Made by a program: the position numbers and the translations under genes. A DNA stretch of 64,000 nucleotides from JADGRB01 sp963835825 (GTDB taxonomy: Bacteria > Myxococcota_A > Polyangia > Fen-1088), in the NCBI GenBank assembly GCA_963835825.1, contig CAWIGZ010000001.1, forward strand, positions 1,116,001 through 1,180,000, in the 5' to 3' direction. Below, piece by piece: positions 25,861 to 35,271 of the stretch; the stretch's first letter is position 1, and each line of letters starts with the position of its first letter. The notes beneath the pieces were generated by a model. It saw only the letters and a program-made list of their open reading frames with translations, did no database searches and had not been told where the DNA came from.

Positions 25861-25930
25861 GCCGCCTATCGGGTGGCACGTCGTCGGGCATGGTTCGCTG
25901 CGCTCACCGTCGCCTCACGGCAAGGCAACG
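25860..25930. repeat. Interspersed intergenic repeat (copy 1)
   Basis: Sequence GGCCGCCTATCGGG followed by ACGTCGTCGGGCATGG, TTCGCT and CGCTCACCGTCGCC recurs, inverted, at 39109-39240. The copy follows the kinase stop directly. Reminiscent of REP-type elements; no coding function. Confidence 0.7.
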
Positions 25931-25950
25931 CCATCCTTAGGCGCCCGCAG

Positions 25951-26838
25951 TCAGTTCAGGGCGACCGCTGAGCAGGTCCCGCCGGCGAGGATCTCCGAAC
26001 AGAGCTTCTTGTAACGAGGTTCGAGCGGCCGATCGACCGTGCGTTCACGCTTGCCCGGATCGTGGATGGTGATCCGTCCGGCCGTCAGCTCCGGCGCCGG
26101 CGTATTCATCACCGTCGCGAACGCGTGATCGAGCACGGCGATCCTGTGCGGATAGTGCCGCGGATATCCCTTGGCGATGTAGCGCGGGCCGTGGTTGTAG
26201 TGCGCCCACCAGGCGTGCGTCTTGTGATCGCAGGGGACTTCTCTGGTGACGCGCTGGCGGTGACCTTCGGCGTCCAGCTTGACGATCGTCTTGGTCATCA
26301 CGCCGCCGCCGTCGCGCCAATGCGCGAGCTCGCGAGCGCCGAGCTCGATGTTGTTCACCGGATCCATCAGATCCTTCCAGGCGACGCCGCGAACATTGCC
26401 GTTCGTGCAGCGCTCGCGATCGTCGAGGAGGCAACGGATCGCCATCAATCCGCCGTCCTTCGCGTAGACCTTCCCGTCACGCGTGTAGACCCGCGCCGAC
26501 TTTTCGTTCATGTCGCTTTCGTTGACCATGATCGCCAGCAGCAGCGTGGGGCTCAGGTTGTGGCGCTTCGCCGAGGTGGCGACGGCGTCGGCGATTCGCC
26601 CGCATTGCGAGGGCGTCCAGGCAGGGGTTTGCCAGCGAATCTTCTCTTTCACCGAACAGATGGTCTGCGCCAGACAGGCGTTGGCATGGACCTCGCCGCC
26701 TGGGTCGGCGTCGCTGTGCGAGAGGGAAACCGCGGACGGGCGCGGCGGAGAAGCAGCCATCGCCAAGGATGGGGCGAGGGTGGCCAGGGCTGTTGCGGTA
26801 CCAAAAGACAAAGATAGCTTTCGCAAATCGGCGAACAC
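25951..26838 (-). CDS. Exported lytic transglycosylase-like (SLT) protein
   Basis: 295 residues from GTG 26838, chosen because the signal peptide (FGTATALATLAPSLAMAA) follows directly. The domain has LSPTLLLAIMVNESDMNEKSA, with the Glu expected for a Goose-lysozyme/SLT fold, then GLMAIRC and the late AHYNHGPRY block equivalent to AYNAG. Probably cleaves peptidoglycan in the periplasm. Extra cysteines (CSVKEKI, CLLDDRERC, CSEILAGGTC) suggest disulfides. Intact. Confidence 0.72.
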   Translation of the reverse strand: MFADLRKLSLSFGTATALATLAPSLAMAASPPRPSAVSLSHSDADPGGEVHANACLAQTICSVKEKIRWQTPAWTPSQCGRIADAVATSAKRHNLSPTLLLAIMVNESDMNEKSARVYTRDGKVYAKDGGLMAIRCLLDDRERCTNGNVRGVAWKDLMDPVNNIELGARELAHWRDGGGVMTKTIVKLDAEGHRQRVTREVPCDHKTHAWWAHYNHGPRYIAKGYPRHYPHRIAVLDHAFATVMNTPAPELTAGRITIHDPGKRERTVDRPLEPRYKKLCSEILAGGTCSAVALN

Positions 26839-27116
26839 GGCTAATCCCCCTTTCGTTGAGAACGGTGCCGACTCTCGGTCGACAATCCGGGTTCTGGGGC
26901 CGTCGCGGCTTATCCGCGGTGTTGGGAGCAAAGGTTTGATCCGGACCACGGGTAAGGCAAGAGCCTTGTCGAAAAAAGCGTCGTCCCCGTGCGGCGTAAA
27001 GCGGAACGCAGATTACAAATAGTATCCGTGAAATTGAGGCCGGATTTGTGACTCGCGAACAATTCTCGCGATGTGCAAGCTCGCGGCCGCGCGCGGCGCA
27101 GTTCACAATACCGGCC

Positions 27117-28175
27117 ATGTCGGGATCTCCAACGCCCTCGCTGGTCGCGCGATCGCTGTCCGGATCGCCGCTGGCCGCGCCCGCGATCGAAGCGATCTGG
27201 CGCGCGGCCGCGTCGGCGATCGGATTTTCGATCGCGCGCACCCGCGAGGCGTACGCCAGCAGCGACGGACGCGGGACAATCGCCATCGGCGCCGACGACA
27301 TCCTCGATGCCGACGATGCGTTTGCCCAGCTGGTGTTTCACGAGCTCTGTCACGCGATCACCGAGGGAGAGGGCGCGGTGGCGACGCCGGACTGGGGTCT
27401 CGACAACGTCGACGAGCACGCCGTGCGCGAGCACGCCTGCTTGCGGTTCGGCGCGCATCTGGCCGAGCGCTTCGGGTTGCGCGCGGCGATGGCGCCCACC
27501 ACCGACTACCGCGCGTATTACGACGCGCTGGCCGCCGATCCGCTGGCGCCCGACGGCGATCCGGCAACGCCCATCGCGAGCGCCGCGCGCGTTCGCTTCG
27601 ACGCTTCGACGTGGCGGGCACCGATCGAGGAGGCGCTGGCGCGCACGGCGGTGCTGGCGGAGACGCGGCACCCGCTGGGATTTCCCTGGGGCCCGGCCGA
27701 CGAGAGCTGCGGCGGCTGCGCCTGGCTCTATGTCGGCGGGCGCGGCACGCCGGTGGCGCGCTGCCGGCAAGCGGCGCCGACGGTGGGCGACGGAGCGCGG
27801 ACCGAGCCGGGGCACCGTGCCTGCGCACGCTGGGAGCCGCCCGTCGACTGTCAGCTTTGCGGGGCCTGTTGCCGCGAGGCCTATCACTCCGTCACCGTCT
27901 CGATGCGCGATCCGGTCGTCTGGAAGGAGCCGGCGCTGATCGTGCGCGAGGGGCACCGCTTCGAGATCCGCCGCGACAAGGAGCGCTGCGCGGCGCTGGC
28001 GGTCGGCGCGCCGGGGGCGACGCCGCGTTACGCCTGCACCATCTACGACAATCGGCCGAACCCCTGTCGCGAGTTCGCGGCCGGCGGGCGGCACTGCCTC
28101 GATGCGCGCCGGCGGGTCGGGCTCTCCGCGAGAGCAGCCCAGGCCTCCGCAAAGAGCACGATGCACGATGGCTGA
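27117..28175 (+). CDS. HExxH metalloprotease-like domain fused to a YkgJ-type cysteine cluster domain
   Basis: 352 residues from ATG 27117 (upstream starts exist). The N-terminal half has VFHELCHAI, a zinc HExxH motif, and DEHAVREHA, which could give the third ligand. The C-terminal half has CQLCGACCREAYHS, an arginine-rich stretch and YDNRPNPCREF, the YkgJ/Fe-S cluster family pattern. Combining both in one protein is unusual and the activity is unknown. The gene overlaps the following oxidoreductase gene by eight bases. Intact. Confidence 0.7.
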   Translation: MSGSPTPSLVARSLSGSPLAAPAIEAIWRAAASAIGFSIARTREAYASSDGRGTIAIGADDILDADDAFAQLVFHELCHAITEGEGAVATPDWGLDNVDEHAVREHACLRFGAHLAERFGLRAAMAPTTDYRAYYDALAADPLAPDGDPATPIASAARVRFDASTWRAPIEEALARTAVLAETRHPLGFPWGPADESCGGCAWLYVGGRGTPVARCRQAAPTVGDGARTEPGHRACARWEPPVDCQLCGACCREAYHSVTVSMRDPVVWKEPALIVREGHRFEIRRDKERCAALAVGAPGATPRYACTIYDNRPNPCREFAAGGRHCLDARRRVGLSARAAQASAKSTMHDG

Positions 28176-29716
28176 AACGATCGATCTCTTCGTCCCGCTC
28201 GGGGATCTCGGAGCAGCCGCTCGCTCCGCAGGTCGAACGCGCCCTCGGCTGGAGCGCCGGGAGCGCCGGCGAGCTGCGGGTCGTGCGGCGCTCGCTCGAC
28301 GCGCGCAAGGGGCGGCCCCTCGGCGAGCGCCTCCGCATCCTGGCCGCCCGTCGCGGGGAGGCGCTCGCGCCGAGGACGCCGCCGTTGCCGCCGGCCCGCT
28401 GGCCGGCGGGGCGCCCAGCGCCGCGGGTGGTCGTCGTCGGCTCGGGACCGGCGGGGACCTGGGCGGCGTTGCGCCTCGCCGAGGCGGGGATTTCAGCGGT
28501 CATCCTCGAGCAGGGCAAGCCGGTCCAGCCGCGCCGCCGCGATCTGGCGCTCATCACGCGCGGCGAGCTGGTCGCCCGTTCGAATTACTGCTTCGGCGAA
28601 GGGGGCGCCGGGACGTACTCCGACGGCAAGCTCTACGCGCGGGCCAAGGATCGCGCCGGCGTCGCGGCGGTGATCGCGGATCTGATCCGCTTCGGCGCGC
28701 CCGCCGAGATCGAGGCCGACGCGCGCCCCCACGTCGGCTCGAACCGGTTGCCTCGCGTGCTCGGCGCCTTGCGCGAGCACCTGGCCGGGCTGGGCGTCGA
28801 GCATCGCTTCGAGACCGCGGCCACCGGGCTTCGCGTCGAGGCGGGCCGGGTCCGCGCCGTGCGCGTCGACGGCGGAGAGCTCCCCGCCGACGTGGTGGTG
28901 TTGGCGGTGGGGCACTCGGCGCGCGCCGTCTACGGCTGGGCCGCCGACGCCGGCATCGCGCTCGAGCGCAAGCCGATCGCGGTCGGCGTTCGCATCGAGC
29001 ACCCGCAGCCGCTCATCGATCAGATCCAATATGGCGCCGCGGCCGGGCATCCGCAGCTTCCGCCCGCGTTCTACGAATTGACCGCCAACGTCGCCGAGCG
29101 CGGCGTCTACAGCTTCTGCATGTGCCCCGGCGGCTGGATCGTCCCGGCCGCCACCGAGCCCGACGGGGTGGTCGTCAACGGCATGAGCCTGTCGCGTCGC
29201 GATTCTCCTTTCGCCAACTCCGGGCTGATCGTCTCGGTGACGGCCGGCGACTTCGGCCCGGCCGGCGCCGGCCCGCTGGCCGGGGTCGAATTTCAGCGCG
29301 ACATCGAGCGGGCGGCGTTCCGGGCCGGTGGCGGGCGCTTCCGGGCCCCGGCCCAGCGGCTGGGGGATTTTCTGGCCGGCCGCGCCGGCGACGCGCTCGG
29401 TCCCTCCAGCTACCGTCCGGGGCTGACCCCTGCCGACCTGGGGGCGGTGCTGCCGCGCTTCGTCTCGGAGGCGCTGCGGGCGGGGCTTCGCCAGATCGGG
29501 GCCCGGCTGCCGGCGTTCCTGCTGCCCGATGCGCTCCTCATCGCCGCCGAGACCCGGACCAGCGCGCCGGTCCGGTTCCTGCGCGATCCGTCGACGCTCG
29601 TCTCACCGTCGGCCGCGGGGCTCTATCCCTGTGGAGAAGGGGCGGGCTACGCCGGCGGCATCGTCAGCGCGGCGCTCGACGGGGCGCGCGTCGCCGAGAG
29701 GATCCTCGCCGGTTGA
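28168..29716 (+). CDS. NAD(P)/FAD-dependent oxidoreductase (one +1 frame change)
   Basis: Starts MAETIDLFVPL. After the frame change (CTCG 28198-28201) it continues GISEQPLAPQVERALG. The FAD-binding start VVVVGSGPAGTWAALRLAEAG, the RSNYCFGEGGAGTYSDGKL block and the C-terminal GLYPCGEGAGYAGGIVSAA are diagnostic of the uncharacterised FAD-dependent dehydrogenase family (COG2509). Only the first 11 codons are in the other frame. An alternative is a downstream start, but the family begins with such a short alpha-beta region. Confidence 0.82.
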
Positions 29717-29725
29717 TCGGGCCGT

Positions 29726-30097
29726 TCAGCGGCCGACGGGGCTGATCGCCGCCAGGACCTGGCGCAGCCAGGCCCGCTGGTCGTCGGTGATCACCTCGAA
29801 GCGGACGCCGGCGTTGTAGCGGTTGTCGTCCGTCTCGGCGCTCCAGGCGACGCGCGCCTTGACCCACAAGGGTGGGGTGTCGCTCTCGACGTCGTCGACG
29901 ACCAGGAACAGCCCCAGCACGACCTCTTCCCCTTCTTCGAACGGACGGTCGGCGCTGAGGCCGGCGCCCCCCTCGGAGAGATCGCGCGTCGTCGCGGTGA
30001 ACACCGTTCGCGCGGTGCGGACCTCGGCCGACATCCGCAGATCGACCCGCTGGTGTTGGCGGCGGCTCTGCGGTCGGAGCTGTGGCACGTGTTGCAT
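29726..30097 (-). CDS. PilZ-domain protein
   Basis: 123 residues; nearly the whole protein is one PilZ domain with RRQHQRVDLR (RxxxR-type) and DLSEGGAGLS (D/NxSxxG). Such single-domain proteins bind c-di-GMP and act as switches. It lies head-to-tail with a second PilZ gene nine bases away. Intact. Confidence 0.85.
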   Translation of the reverse strand: MQHVPQLRPQSRRQHQRVDLRMSAEVRTARTVFTATTRDLSEGGAGLSADRPFEEGEEVVLGLFLVVDDVESDTPPLWVKARVAWSAETDDNRYNAGVRFEVITDDQRAWLRQVLAAISPVGR

Positions 30098-30106
30098 GAG
30101 GTCGTC

Positions 30107-30544
30107 CTAGAAGGCGAAGGGATCGTCGGGATCGGCCGCCTGCGGTGGGCTGTAGCCGAGCTCGTCCGAGTCGCCGAGCATCCCGCCAGGCGCCAGGGTT
30201 CCGTCGAGGAACCCGACGAACATGTCGAGGTACCTGGTTCTCTCGTCATCCACCTTCACGAACTTGACCCCGATCTGATAGGCGCCGAAGAGAGCGGTGC
30301 ACCAGGCAACGCGCCCCGTGATCTGGAGCGGCTCTGAGACGCCGTCATCGCCGAACGTCAGCACCAGCTCCAGCGAGACCTCGGTCTCCCGGGGGATCGG
30401 CTGGGTCGCCACCAGACAGAGCCCCGCCCTCGACATGTCCCGCGTATGCGCGTCGAGCTTCTCGTTGGCCACCGAGACGGCGACCTGTACGTCGACGTTG
30501 TAGCGTTGATGCTCGCGGCGGGAGGGGCGGGCGGATTCCGTCAT
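30107..30544 (-). CDS. PilZ-domain protein with acidic C-terminal tail
   Basis: 145 residues: PilZ motifs RREHQRYNVD and DMSRAGLCLV, then a 30-residue tail ending DPDDPFAF. Its start overlaps the preceding gene by four bases (ATGA), so the two PilZ genes and the two secreted proteins upstream form one operon. Confidence 0.83.
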   Translation of the reverse strand: MTESARPSRREHQRYNVDVQVAVSVANEKLDAHTRDMSRAGLCLVATQPIPRETEVSLELVLTFGDDGVSEPLQITGRVAWCTALFGAYQIGVKFVKVDDERTRYLDMFVGFLDGTLAPGGMLGDSDELGYSPPQAADPDDPFAF

Positions 30545-31302
30545 GGCTCCGGCCGTGACTCTCCCTCGATCGGGCGGTGACGCGCAAGACGCGTGAAGAC
30601 GCCGCCGGTCAGAGCATCGAGCTCCGCTTCGATCTCGGCGATGCGCAGCTCCCGCCTCGAACCTGGAAGCATGTCCAGGTCATCGGCTGTGCTTGACTCG
30701 GCCTTGAGGCGGCGGCGCTCGAAGTAGAGGCGGATGACCAGCGACTCGATCTCCCGACGGGTGTCGGCGGTGCGCAGCGCCTGAAACTGGGCGCCGATCT
30801 CGTCGGAGTTGAAGATCAGCTTGCTGAGGTCCCAGGTCGCCCGGGCCTGATAACGCACGTCGTTGTTGCTGTCGATGCCGACCGGCGCCAGCGCGGCGAT
30901 GTCGGAGGGCGAGCCGAGGTCGACCGACTCCGTCCTCGCGAACCGCCGGTCGACCATGATTCGCAGCTCGGGGAGCCAGCCGGCGAAGCGGGCGCGTTCG
31001 ACCAGCGATCGGGCGCGCTCCGGCTCGGCCAGCACCAGGGCCGTGGCTGCGGCGCGCAGCGCCTCGATGGGCGGATCCTCGAGGGCGAGCGCCCGCAACA
31101 CGGCGGGGTCGAACGAGCGCGACCTCCGTGAGCGTCGCGGCTCTTCGGACGAAGAGCGGGGGTCGGCGCTGGCCGGGACCGGCGGGGGCGGGAGCGCGCG
31201 GGGGTGCGCGGGTTCGGCTCCGTCGCGGGCGCGACTTTCAGGGGCCGGCAGGGATTGGGACAGCAAGAGCGCGAGGAGGCTCGCGCCGAGCGAAGGCGTC
31301 AT
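30541..31302 (-). CDS. Exported protein of unknown function
   Basis: 253 residues with a signal sequence (LGASLLALLLSQSLP), a Pro/Ser/Arg-rich linker and a helical C-terminal region (EIESLVIRLYFERRRLKAE, RELRIAEIEAELDAL). The block DSNNDVRYQARATWDLSKLIF resembles part of outer-membrane-associated helical proteins, but no family is certain. It overlaps its neighbours at both ends, so it is translated with the next gene's product. Confidence 0.6.
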   Translation of the reverse strand: MTPSLGASLLALLLSQSLPAPESRARDGAEPAHPRALPPPPVPASADPRSSSEEPRRSRRSRSFDPAVLRALALEDPPIEALRAAATALVLAEPERARSLVERARFAGWLPELRIMVDRRFARTESVDLGSPSDIAALAPVGIDSNNDVRYQARATWDLSKLIFNSDEIGAQFQALRTADTRREIESLVIRLYFERRRLKAESSTADDLDMLPGSRRELRIAEIEAELDALTGGVFTRLARHRPIEGESRPEP

Positions 31303-32804
31303 CGCAGGGCCTCTCTTTCTTGTCGGATCGAATCGAGGCGGGCCTGGCGCTCGCCGTCATCGAGCTCTTGGTCATCCGTATCGGCTGCGGCCGCGAGATC
31401 GACCTGTTCTCGCGCGAGCGCTTGGTCTCGGCGCGCGCTCTCGGTTGCCAACGCCGTCGGATCGCCACGCCGTCCGGGGGCGCGGCCCAGCGGAAACGTC
31501 AGCAGCATCATCACCTCCCAGCTGCGACGATCGGGGGTGCGCGCGATGCCGAACAGAGCGGTGACCTCGGGCCAGGGGAGGGCGGGAGGGACCAGACGCC
31601 GCGTCGGGAGCGGCGCAAGGCCGCCTCCAATCGCCGCACCCGCCCCGGTCGAGGCACTGGCCGAGACGTGGGCTGGCTCGTGCTCACCGGCGCTCGGATC
31701 GAACGCGACCAGCCCATCGTCGATCGCCAGCCAGACGCGCCCGCTCACGGTCGCGGCCCCCGCCACCTTTCGGCCCAGGGTCTCGGTCCGCTCGGTCCAG
31801 GTGATCCCGTCGGGCGACGTCCAGGTGCCGAGGCCACTGGCGATCCACCGCGCTCCGCCCGTCGGACCGCAAGCGATCCCCCGGACTGGGGGCCGGTTCG
31901 ACGTTCGCAGCGGAGCGGCGCCGGGCGTCCAGCGATAGACACCGTCGTCGGACAGCGCCAGCGCAACGCCGCCGCAGACGGCCAATGCATCGGCCGGTCG
32001 GTCGAGGACGCGCGCCGTGGTCCCGTCGCCGCCGATCACCAGGATGCCGTCGTCGTCCGCGACGATCGCCGCACCGTCGCCGCCGAGAGCCAGCGCCCGC
32101 GGCCGCTCACTGAGGCCGGCGACGACGGTGAACGTCGCGCCGCCGCCGCCATCGCCGTCGCCGTGGTCGTTCTGGGGCGCTCGCATGAAGAGAAGGTCGT
32201 CGCTGGCCGCGACCACCGCGTCCCCCGCCGCCGCGACGAGCCGCAGGTCGCGGCCCTCGAGGCCGGCGGGGAGGCATCCGTTCTCGTTGCCGCGAAAGAC
32301 TCCGGACGACGTGGCGACCCAGACCGCATCGGAGGTCTCGCTGGCCGCGAGGGCGTGCGGCAGGATGCCGCCGTCGGACCCTGGTTGCGGGCGCATGCGG
32401 CGCTTCGGTCCCAGCCCCTCGTCCTCCAGGGCATCCTCGGCCTCCGGGGTGCTGTCGTCGTCGGGGAGTCCGGCCACACGCAGCGCCTCCTCGGCGTCCG
32501 GTCCGCCGAGCGCTGTGGGCCTTACCTTTTGCGGAGGCGGCGCGAAGCCTGCGCAGCGTCCAAGCGTCTCGCCGTCGCCATCGAAGGTTCGCAGCTCGCC
32601 CCCGCTGAGCGCGAACAGCCGATGGGCTCCGCCGACGATCCGGTCGACCGGATGGCCCGTCATGACCTGGGGGGCTTCGAATGCTGCGGCTGTCCGCGGC
32701 GTGAACAGGTTGGTCGTCGTCGCGGCGACCAGAGTTGCCGTGGCGACCGTCGCGGATGCGCGTTGCCAGCGTTGCCCACGCCAGGAAGGTGAACCAGCGT
32801 TCAT
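31299..32804 (-). CDS. Exported beta-propeller-like protein
   Basis: 501 residues from ATG 32804 (an upstream start at 32831 is possible). The signal region is followed by repeated WVATSSGVFRG, LALSDDGVYRW and WIASGLGTWTSPDG units, each like one blade of a propeller (two-component sensor or BNR type). The C-terminal tail (residues about 430-500) is charged and helical. Likely periplasmic; partner is probably the product of the overlapping downstream gene. Intact. Confidence 0.65.
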   Translation of the reverse strand: MNAGSPSWRGQRWQRASATVATATLVAATTTNLFTPRTAAAFEAPQVMTGHPVDRIVGGAHRLFALSGGELRTFDGDGETLGRCAGFAPPPQKVRPTALGGPDAEEALRVAGLPDDDSTPEAEDALEDEGLGPKRRMRPQPGSDGGILPHALAASETSDAVWVATSSGVFRGNENGCLPAGLEGRDLRLVAAAGDAVVAASDDLLFMRAPQNDHGDGDGGGGATFTVVAGLSERPRALALGGDGAAIVADDDGILVIGGDGTTARVLDRPADALAVCGGVALALSDDGVYRWTPGAAPLRTSNRPPVRGIACGPTGGARWIASGLGTWTSPDGITWTERTETLGRKVAGAATVSGRVWLAIDDGLVAFDPSAGEHEPAHVSASASTGAGAAIGGGLAPLPTRRLVPPALPWPEVTALFGIARTPDRRSWEVMMLLTFPLGRAPGRRGDPTALATESARRDQALAREQVDLAAAADTDDQELDDGERQARLDSIRQEREALR

Positions 32805-32896
32805 TGCAGCGACGTCTTCGCGCGAAAGCACCTCGCGGTTGCGCGCCTTCGCCGCCCACGCGCGTCCCGACCCTGGGCCATGCTATACGACCGGCG

Positions 32897-33754
32897 ATGT
32901 CGGCCAAGATTCTGGACGGAAAGGCGCTTGCCGCGCGCATCAAAGACCAGCTGGCGAAGGAGGTCGGCGAGCTTCGCGCCCACGGGGTCGAGCCGGGGCT
33001 GGCGGTCATTCTGGTCGGCGAGGATCCCGCTTCGCAGATCTACGTCCGCAACAAGACCGCCTCCTGCGCGCAGGCGGGGATCCGCACCTTCGATCATCGT
33101 TTGCCGGCCACCACCTCGCAGGCCGAGTTGCTGGCGCTGGTCGCCAAGCTGAATGCCGATCCGGCCGTCGACGGGATCCTGATTCAGCTCCCGCTCCCCC
33201 GCGGGCTCGACCCGCGCGAAATCCTCCCCGCCGTCGACCCGCGCAAGGACGTCGACGGGATCCATCCCGACAATCTCGGTCATCTGGTCATGGGCGAGCC
33301 GCGCTTCGTCGCCTGCACGCCGTTCGGGGTCATGAAGCTCATCGAAGAGAGCGGGCTTGGATCCTTGGCCGGGGTGAACGCCGTGGTGGTCGGGCGCTCG
33401 AGCATGGTCGGCAAGCCGATGGCCGCGCTCCTCACCAACGCCGACGCCACGGTGACCGTCTGCCACTCGAAGACCCGCGATCTGGCGGCGATCGTCTCGC
33501 GCGCCGAGCTGGTGGTGGCGGCGGTGGGGCGTCCCGAGATGATCCGCGGCGAGTGGATCAAGCCCGGCGCGGTGGTGATCGACGTGGGCATCAACCGGCG
33601 CGACGACGGCAAGCTGCTGGGCGATGTCGAGTTTGCGCCGGCCGCCGCGCGGGCCTCGGCCATCACGCCGGTTCCGGGCGGCGTCGGTCCGATGACGATC
33701 GCGATGCTGCTGGTCAACACGGTGACCTCCGCCAAGCGGCGCGCGGCCGGCTAG
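32897..33754 (+). CDS. folD: Bifunctional methylenetetrahydrofolate dehydrogenase / cyclohydrolase
   Basis: 285 residues from ATG 32897, intact. Signature blocks: VGEDPASQIYVRNKTASC with the catalytic Lys, ILIQLPLP, DVDGIHPDNLG, VVVGRSSMVGKP (NADP loop) and TPVPGGVGPMTIAML. Makes formyl-THF precursors for purine and Met-tRNA formylation. Divergent from the propeller gene; the start region is 92 bases away. Confidence 0.97.
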   Translation: MSAKILDGKALAARIKDQLAKEVGELRAHGVEPGLAVILVGEDPASQIYVRNKTASCAQAGIRTFDHRLPATTSQAELLALVAKLNADPAVDGILIQLPLPRGLDPREILPAVDPRKDVDGIHPDNLGHLVMGEPRFVACTPFGVMKLIEESGLGSLAGVNAVVVGRSSMVGKPMAALLTNADATVTVCHSKTRDLAAIVSRAELVVAAVGRPEMIRGEWIKPGAVVIDVGINRRDDGKLLGDVEFAPAAARASAITPVPGGVGPMTIAMLLVNTVTSAKRRAAG

Positions 33755-33787
33755 AACGCGCGCCGGCCTCTGTCGGCTCCCTTTGCG

Positions 33788-34579
33788 CTAACGCAGCTTG
33801 GCGGCCATCGCCGCCGCTTCTTTTTTCACGGCCTTCTCTTCCGGCGCGTCGTAGCGCCCCAGCGGCGCGGCGGCGATCGCCGCCAGCAGCCGTCTGGCCA
33901 CGTCGGGGTGATCCTCGTCGGCGGCGATGCGCGCCTGGTAGAGCCGCGCCCGCAAGTTCGCCGGGTTGATGGCCAGCGCGCGCCGGAGCTCCGCCGCGGC
34001 CTTGTCGCGATCGCGCTTGGGCCAGGGGAGCTCGAGATAGTAGGCGGCCCAGATCACCGGGATGCTGCCGTGGTCGTAGCTGACGTCGAGGGCGGTGGCG
34101 CGCTCGAGCGGGCGTTTGAACTTGCCTTCGATGCCGTTGGCGATGGCGCGCAGGACGCCCATCTTCTCGGCGTAGCGGCCGATGCTGAGCGCGGCCCAGT
34201 ATTGCGCCGCCACGTCGTTGGGATTGAGGGCGATGGCGCGCTCGGCCAGATCGTAGGCTTCCAGGCCGAGCCGCGCGCGGTCGTCGTCGGAGAGTTGGGG
34301 GGCGTCGCTCGCGTCGAAGCGCTCGCGCGCCGCCCGCCAGAGCGCGCCGTAGGCGGCCGGCGCCTGAGCAAGGGCGGCATCGGCCAGGCGGTGGGCCTCG
34401 GTCCGCGCCGCCGTTTCGTCACGGTGCGCGTGGAGCGCATCAAGTCGCGCCAAGATCTCGGAGAGGGCGGGGGCGGGCCCCGCCCCGCGCGCCGTCGACG
34501 GCCTGAGGAGCGCTATGCCGAGGAGAAAGACGAACGGGAAGAACGGGTTTCTGCCGGGCAGGCGCAGTCGGCAGGGCAT
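33788..34579 (-). CDS. Exported TPR-like protein
   Basis: 263 residues. A signal peptide (FFPFVFLLGIALLRPSTARG) is followed by helical repeats of TPR type (AYDLAERAIALNPNDVAAQYWAA and RRALAINPANLRARLYQARI). Probably a periplasmic scaffold. Convergent with folD. Intact. Confidence 0.72.
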   Translation of the reverse strand: MPCRLRLPGRNPFFPFVFLLGIALLRPSTARGAGPAPALSEILARLDALHAHRDETAARTEAHRLADAALAQAPAAYGALWRAARERFDASDAPQLSDDDRARLGLEAYDLAERAIALNPNDVAAQYWAALSIGRYAEKMGVLRAIANGIEGKFKRPLERATALDVSYDHGSIPVIWAAYYLELPWPKRDRDKAAAELRRALAINPANLRARLYQARIAADEDHPDVARRLLAAIAAAPLGRYDAPEEKAVKKEAAAMAAKLR

Positions 34580-34596
34580 GGCGGCACCCGACCCGT

Positions 34597-35271
34597 CTAG
34601 ACCGCCCGGACGGTGAGCGGCTTGCCGAGCGCGCGCAGCACCGAGTTCTGCAGATCGGCGAAGGCGGGCGGGTTGGAGAGGGCCTCGTCGAACCCGAGCG
34701 AGGCCGCGCGGACCCGGTCCCGTTCCAGCTGCGCGACCGCCAGCACCGGCGCCGACCCTGCCTCCGGGTGCTCGCGGAGCCGCGCGTAGAGCTCGTACCC
34801 GGCGGCGCCGGTCGAATCGAGATCGACGACGCCGAGGTCGACGTTGCAGATCGCCCCCGGTTCGTCCAGCCGCCGCTGGTCGATCTCGATCACCTCGCAG
34901 GTGACGATGGAGCGGAGGTAACGGATCAGCAGCGCGCGCGGCGCCGCCTGCGACGCGGCCACCAGGGCCTTCAGCCCCTTGAACCCGAAGGCCAGCCGGT
35001 CGACCGCGTCGCCGAACGCCTCGGCCCGGGAGGTGAGCGTCAGCCCCACCTCGTTCGGGTGGGCCGCGCCCGCGCCGCTCGCCCGGGCGACGACGCCGGC
35101 CAGGGCAATCGACGTCGAGGGGGCCACCAGCTGCAGCTGCACGTTGTCGCCGCTCGCCAGCTGCTCGGACGTGTCGAGCAGCAGCTGGCCGCGGGCGAGG
35201 TGGGTGGCGTAAGCGACGAGGAGCGCGGCGTCCGAGCGGTAGACCAGCTCCAGCGACGCCGCCGCGCTCAC
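34597..35271 (-). CDS. PilZ-like plus degenerate receiver-domain protein
   Basis: 224 residues from GTG 35271. The first half resembles the beta-barrel of PilZ (QLQLVAPSTSIALAGVVAR, HPNEVGLTL) but lacks a clear RxxxR. The second half resembles a response receiver (ALLIRYLRSI, VDLGVVDLDSTGAAGYELYARLRE, PVLAVAQLERD, GFDEALSNP). A phosphorylatable Asp in VVDLD is possible. It overlaps the parB end by four bases, so it may be part of the partition operon. Confidence 0.5.
   Translation of the reverse strand: MSAAASLELVYRSDAALLVAYATHLARGQLLLDTSEQLASGDNVQLQLVAPSTSIALAGVVARASGAGAAHPNEVGLTLTSRAEAFGDAVDRLAFGFKGLKALVAASQAAPRALLIRYLRSIVTCEVIEIDQRRLDEPGAICNVDLGVVDLDSTGAAGYELYARLREHPEAGSAPVLAVAQLERDRVRAASLGFDEALSNPPAFADLQNSVLRALGKPLTVRAV

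Noticed and set aside
27071..29716. An 881-residue frame joining the YkgJ region to the FAD oxidoreductase
   Set aside because: Its first third is off-frame to the YkgJ-type gene; only the oxidoreductase part is real.
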